Shown here piece after piece: positions 6,099-6,152 of a stretch of DNA of 6,152 nucleotides. Position 1 is the first letter of the stretch. Each line of letters begins with the position of its first letter. Position numbers and translations under genes: made by a program. The DNA lies in contig RDXA01000148.1 in NCBI GenBank assembly GCA_004292705.1, forward strand, positions 1-6,152. Reading direction: 5' to 3'. Under the pieces are notes generated by a model. That model was not told the origin of the DNA. It saw only the letters and a program-made list of their open reading frames with translations, and did not search any database. This stretch comes from Sphingomonadales bacterium. GTDB taxonomy: Bacteria > Pseudomonadota > Alphaproteobacteria > Sphingomonadales > Sphingomonadaceae.

Positions 6099-6152
6099 TT
6101 TGTACGCTTTTCGCGTGCCGGATCGCCCCGTTCGCGGCAGGTGCCTGCGTGG

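Noticed and set aside
1..6152. Search for CRISPR repeats, tRNA or rRNA genes, insertion-sequence ends or toxin-antitoxin genes.
   Set aside because: By eye I found no repeated spacer pattern, tRNA cloverleaf, transposase or terminal inverted repeat. Nearly all of the window is accounted for by the genes listed.

Overview
The window is GC-rich, densely coded and reads like an alphaproteobacterium. The protein wording of RfbA/C/D/B, ManC, the short PMI, HemN and FabI suggests a sphingomonad (Sphingomonadaceae/Erythrobacteraceae). That placement rests on remembered family resemblance, not on a search.

Region 1 (1-2735, + strand) is a tightly coupled dTDP-L-rhamnose operon in the order rfbA-rfbC-rfbD-rfbB. 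Only the last 97 codons of rfbA are inside the window. The genes overlap by 4 (ATGA), 4 (ATGA) and 8 bases, and rfbB appears to start at TTG. Together they turn glucose-1-phosphate and dTTP into dTDP-L-rhamnose for O-antigen or exopolysaccharide.

Region 2 (2736-2921) is a 186-base gap with no convincing gene or terminator. It probably holds the leader, and perhaps a promoter, of the next pair.

Region 3 (2922-4774, + strand) is a two-gene mannose unit. A single-domain mannose-1-phosphate guanylyltransferase (manC) overlaps by 4 bases (GTGA) a separate short class I mannose-6-phosphate isomerase (manA). They supply the first and last steps from fructose-6-phosphate to GDP-mannose; the phosphomannomutase is not in the window. 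The locus therefore makes two activated sugars for surface polysaccharide. No glycosyltransferase, flippase or polymerase is visible.

Region 4 (4778-6049, - strand) is the unusual part. One uninterrupted 423-codon frame is made of pieces of three unrelated housekeeping genes: the 5' half of hemN (anaerobic coproporphyrinogen III oxidase, residues about 1-230), an internal piece of a LepB-type signal peptidase I (about 231-304), and the 3' part of fabI (enoyl-ACP reductase, about 305-423). Each piece lacks essential parts of its parent enzyme. This is either an assembly or amplification chimera or a real multi-step rearrangement, and is unlikely to be a designed trifunctional enzyme. Its 3' end lies 3 bases from the end of manA, tail to tail. 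Upstream of the hemN start, at 6085-6098, is a possible FNR-type site.
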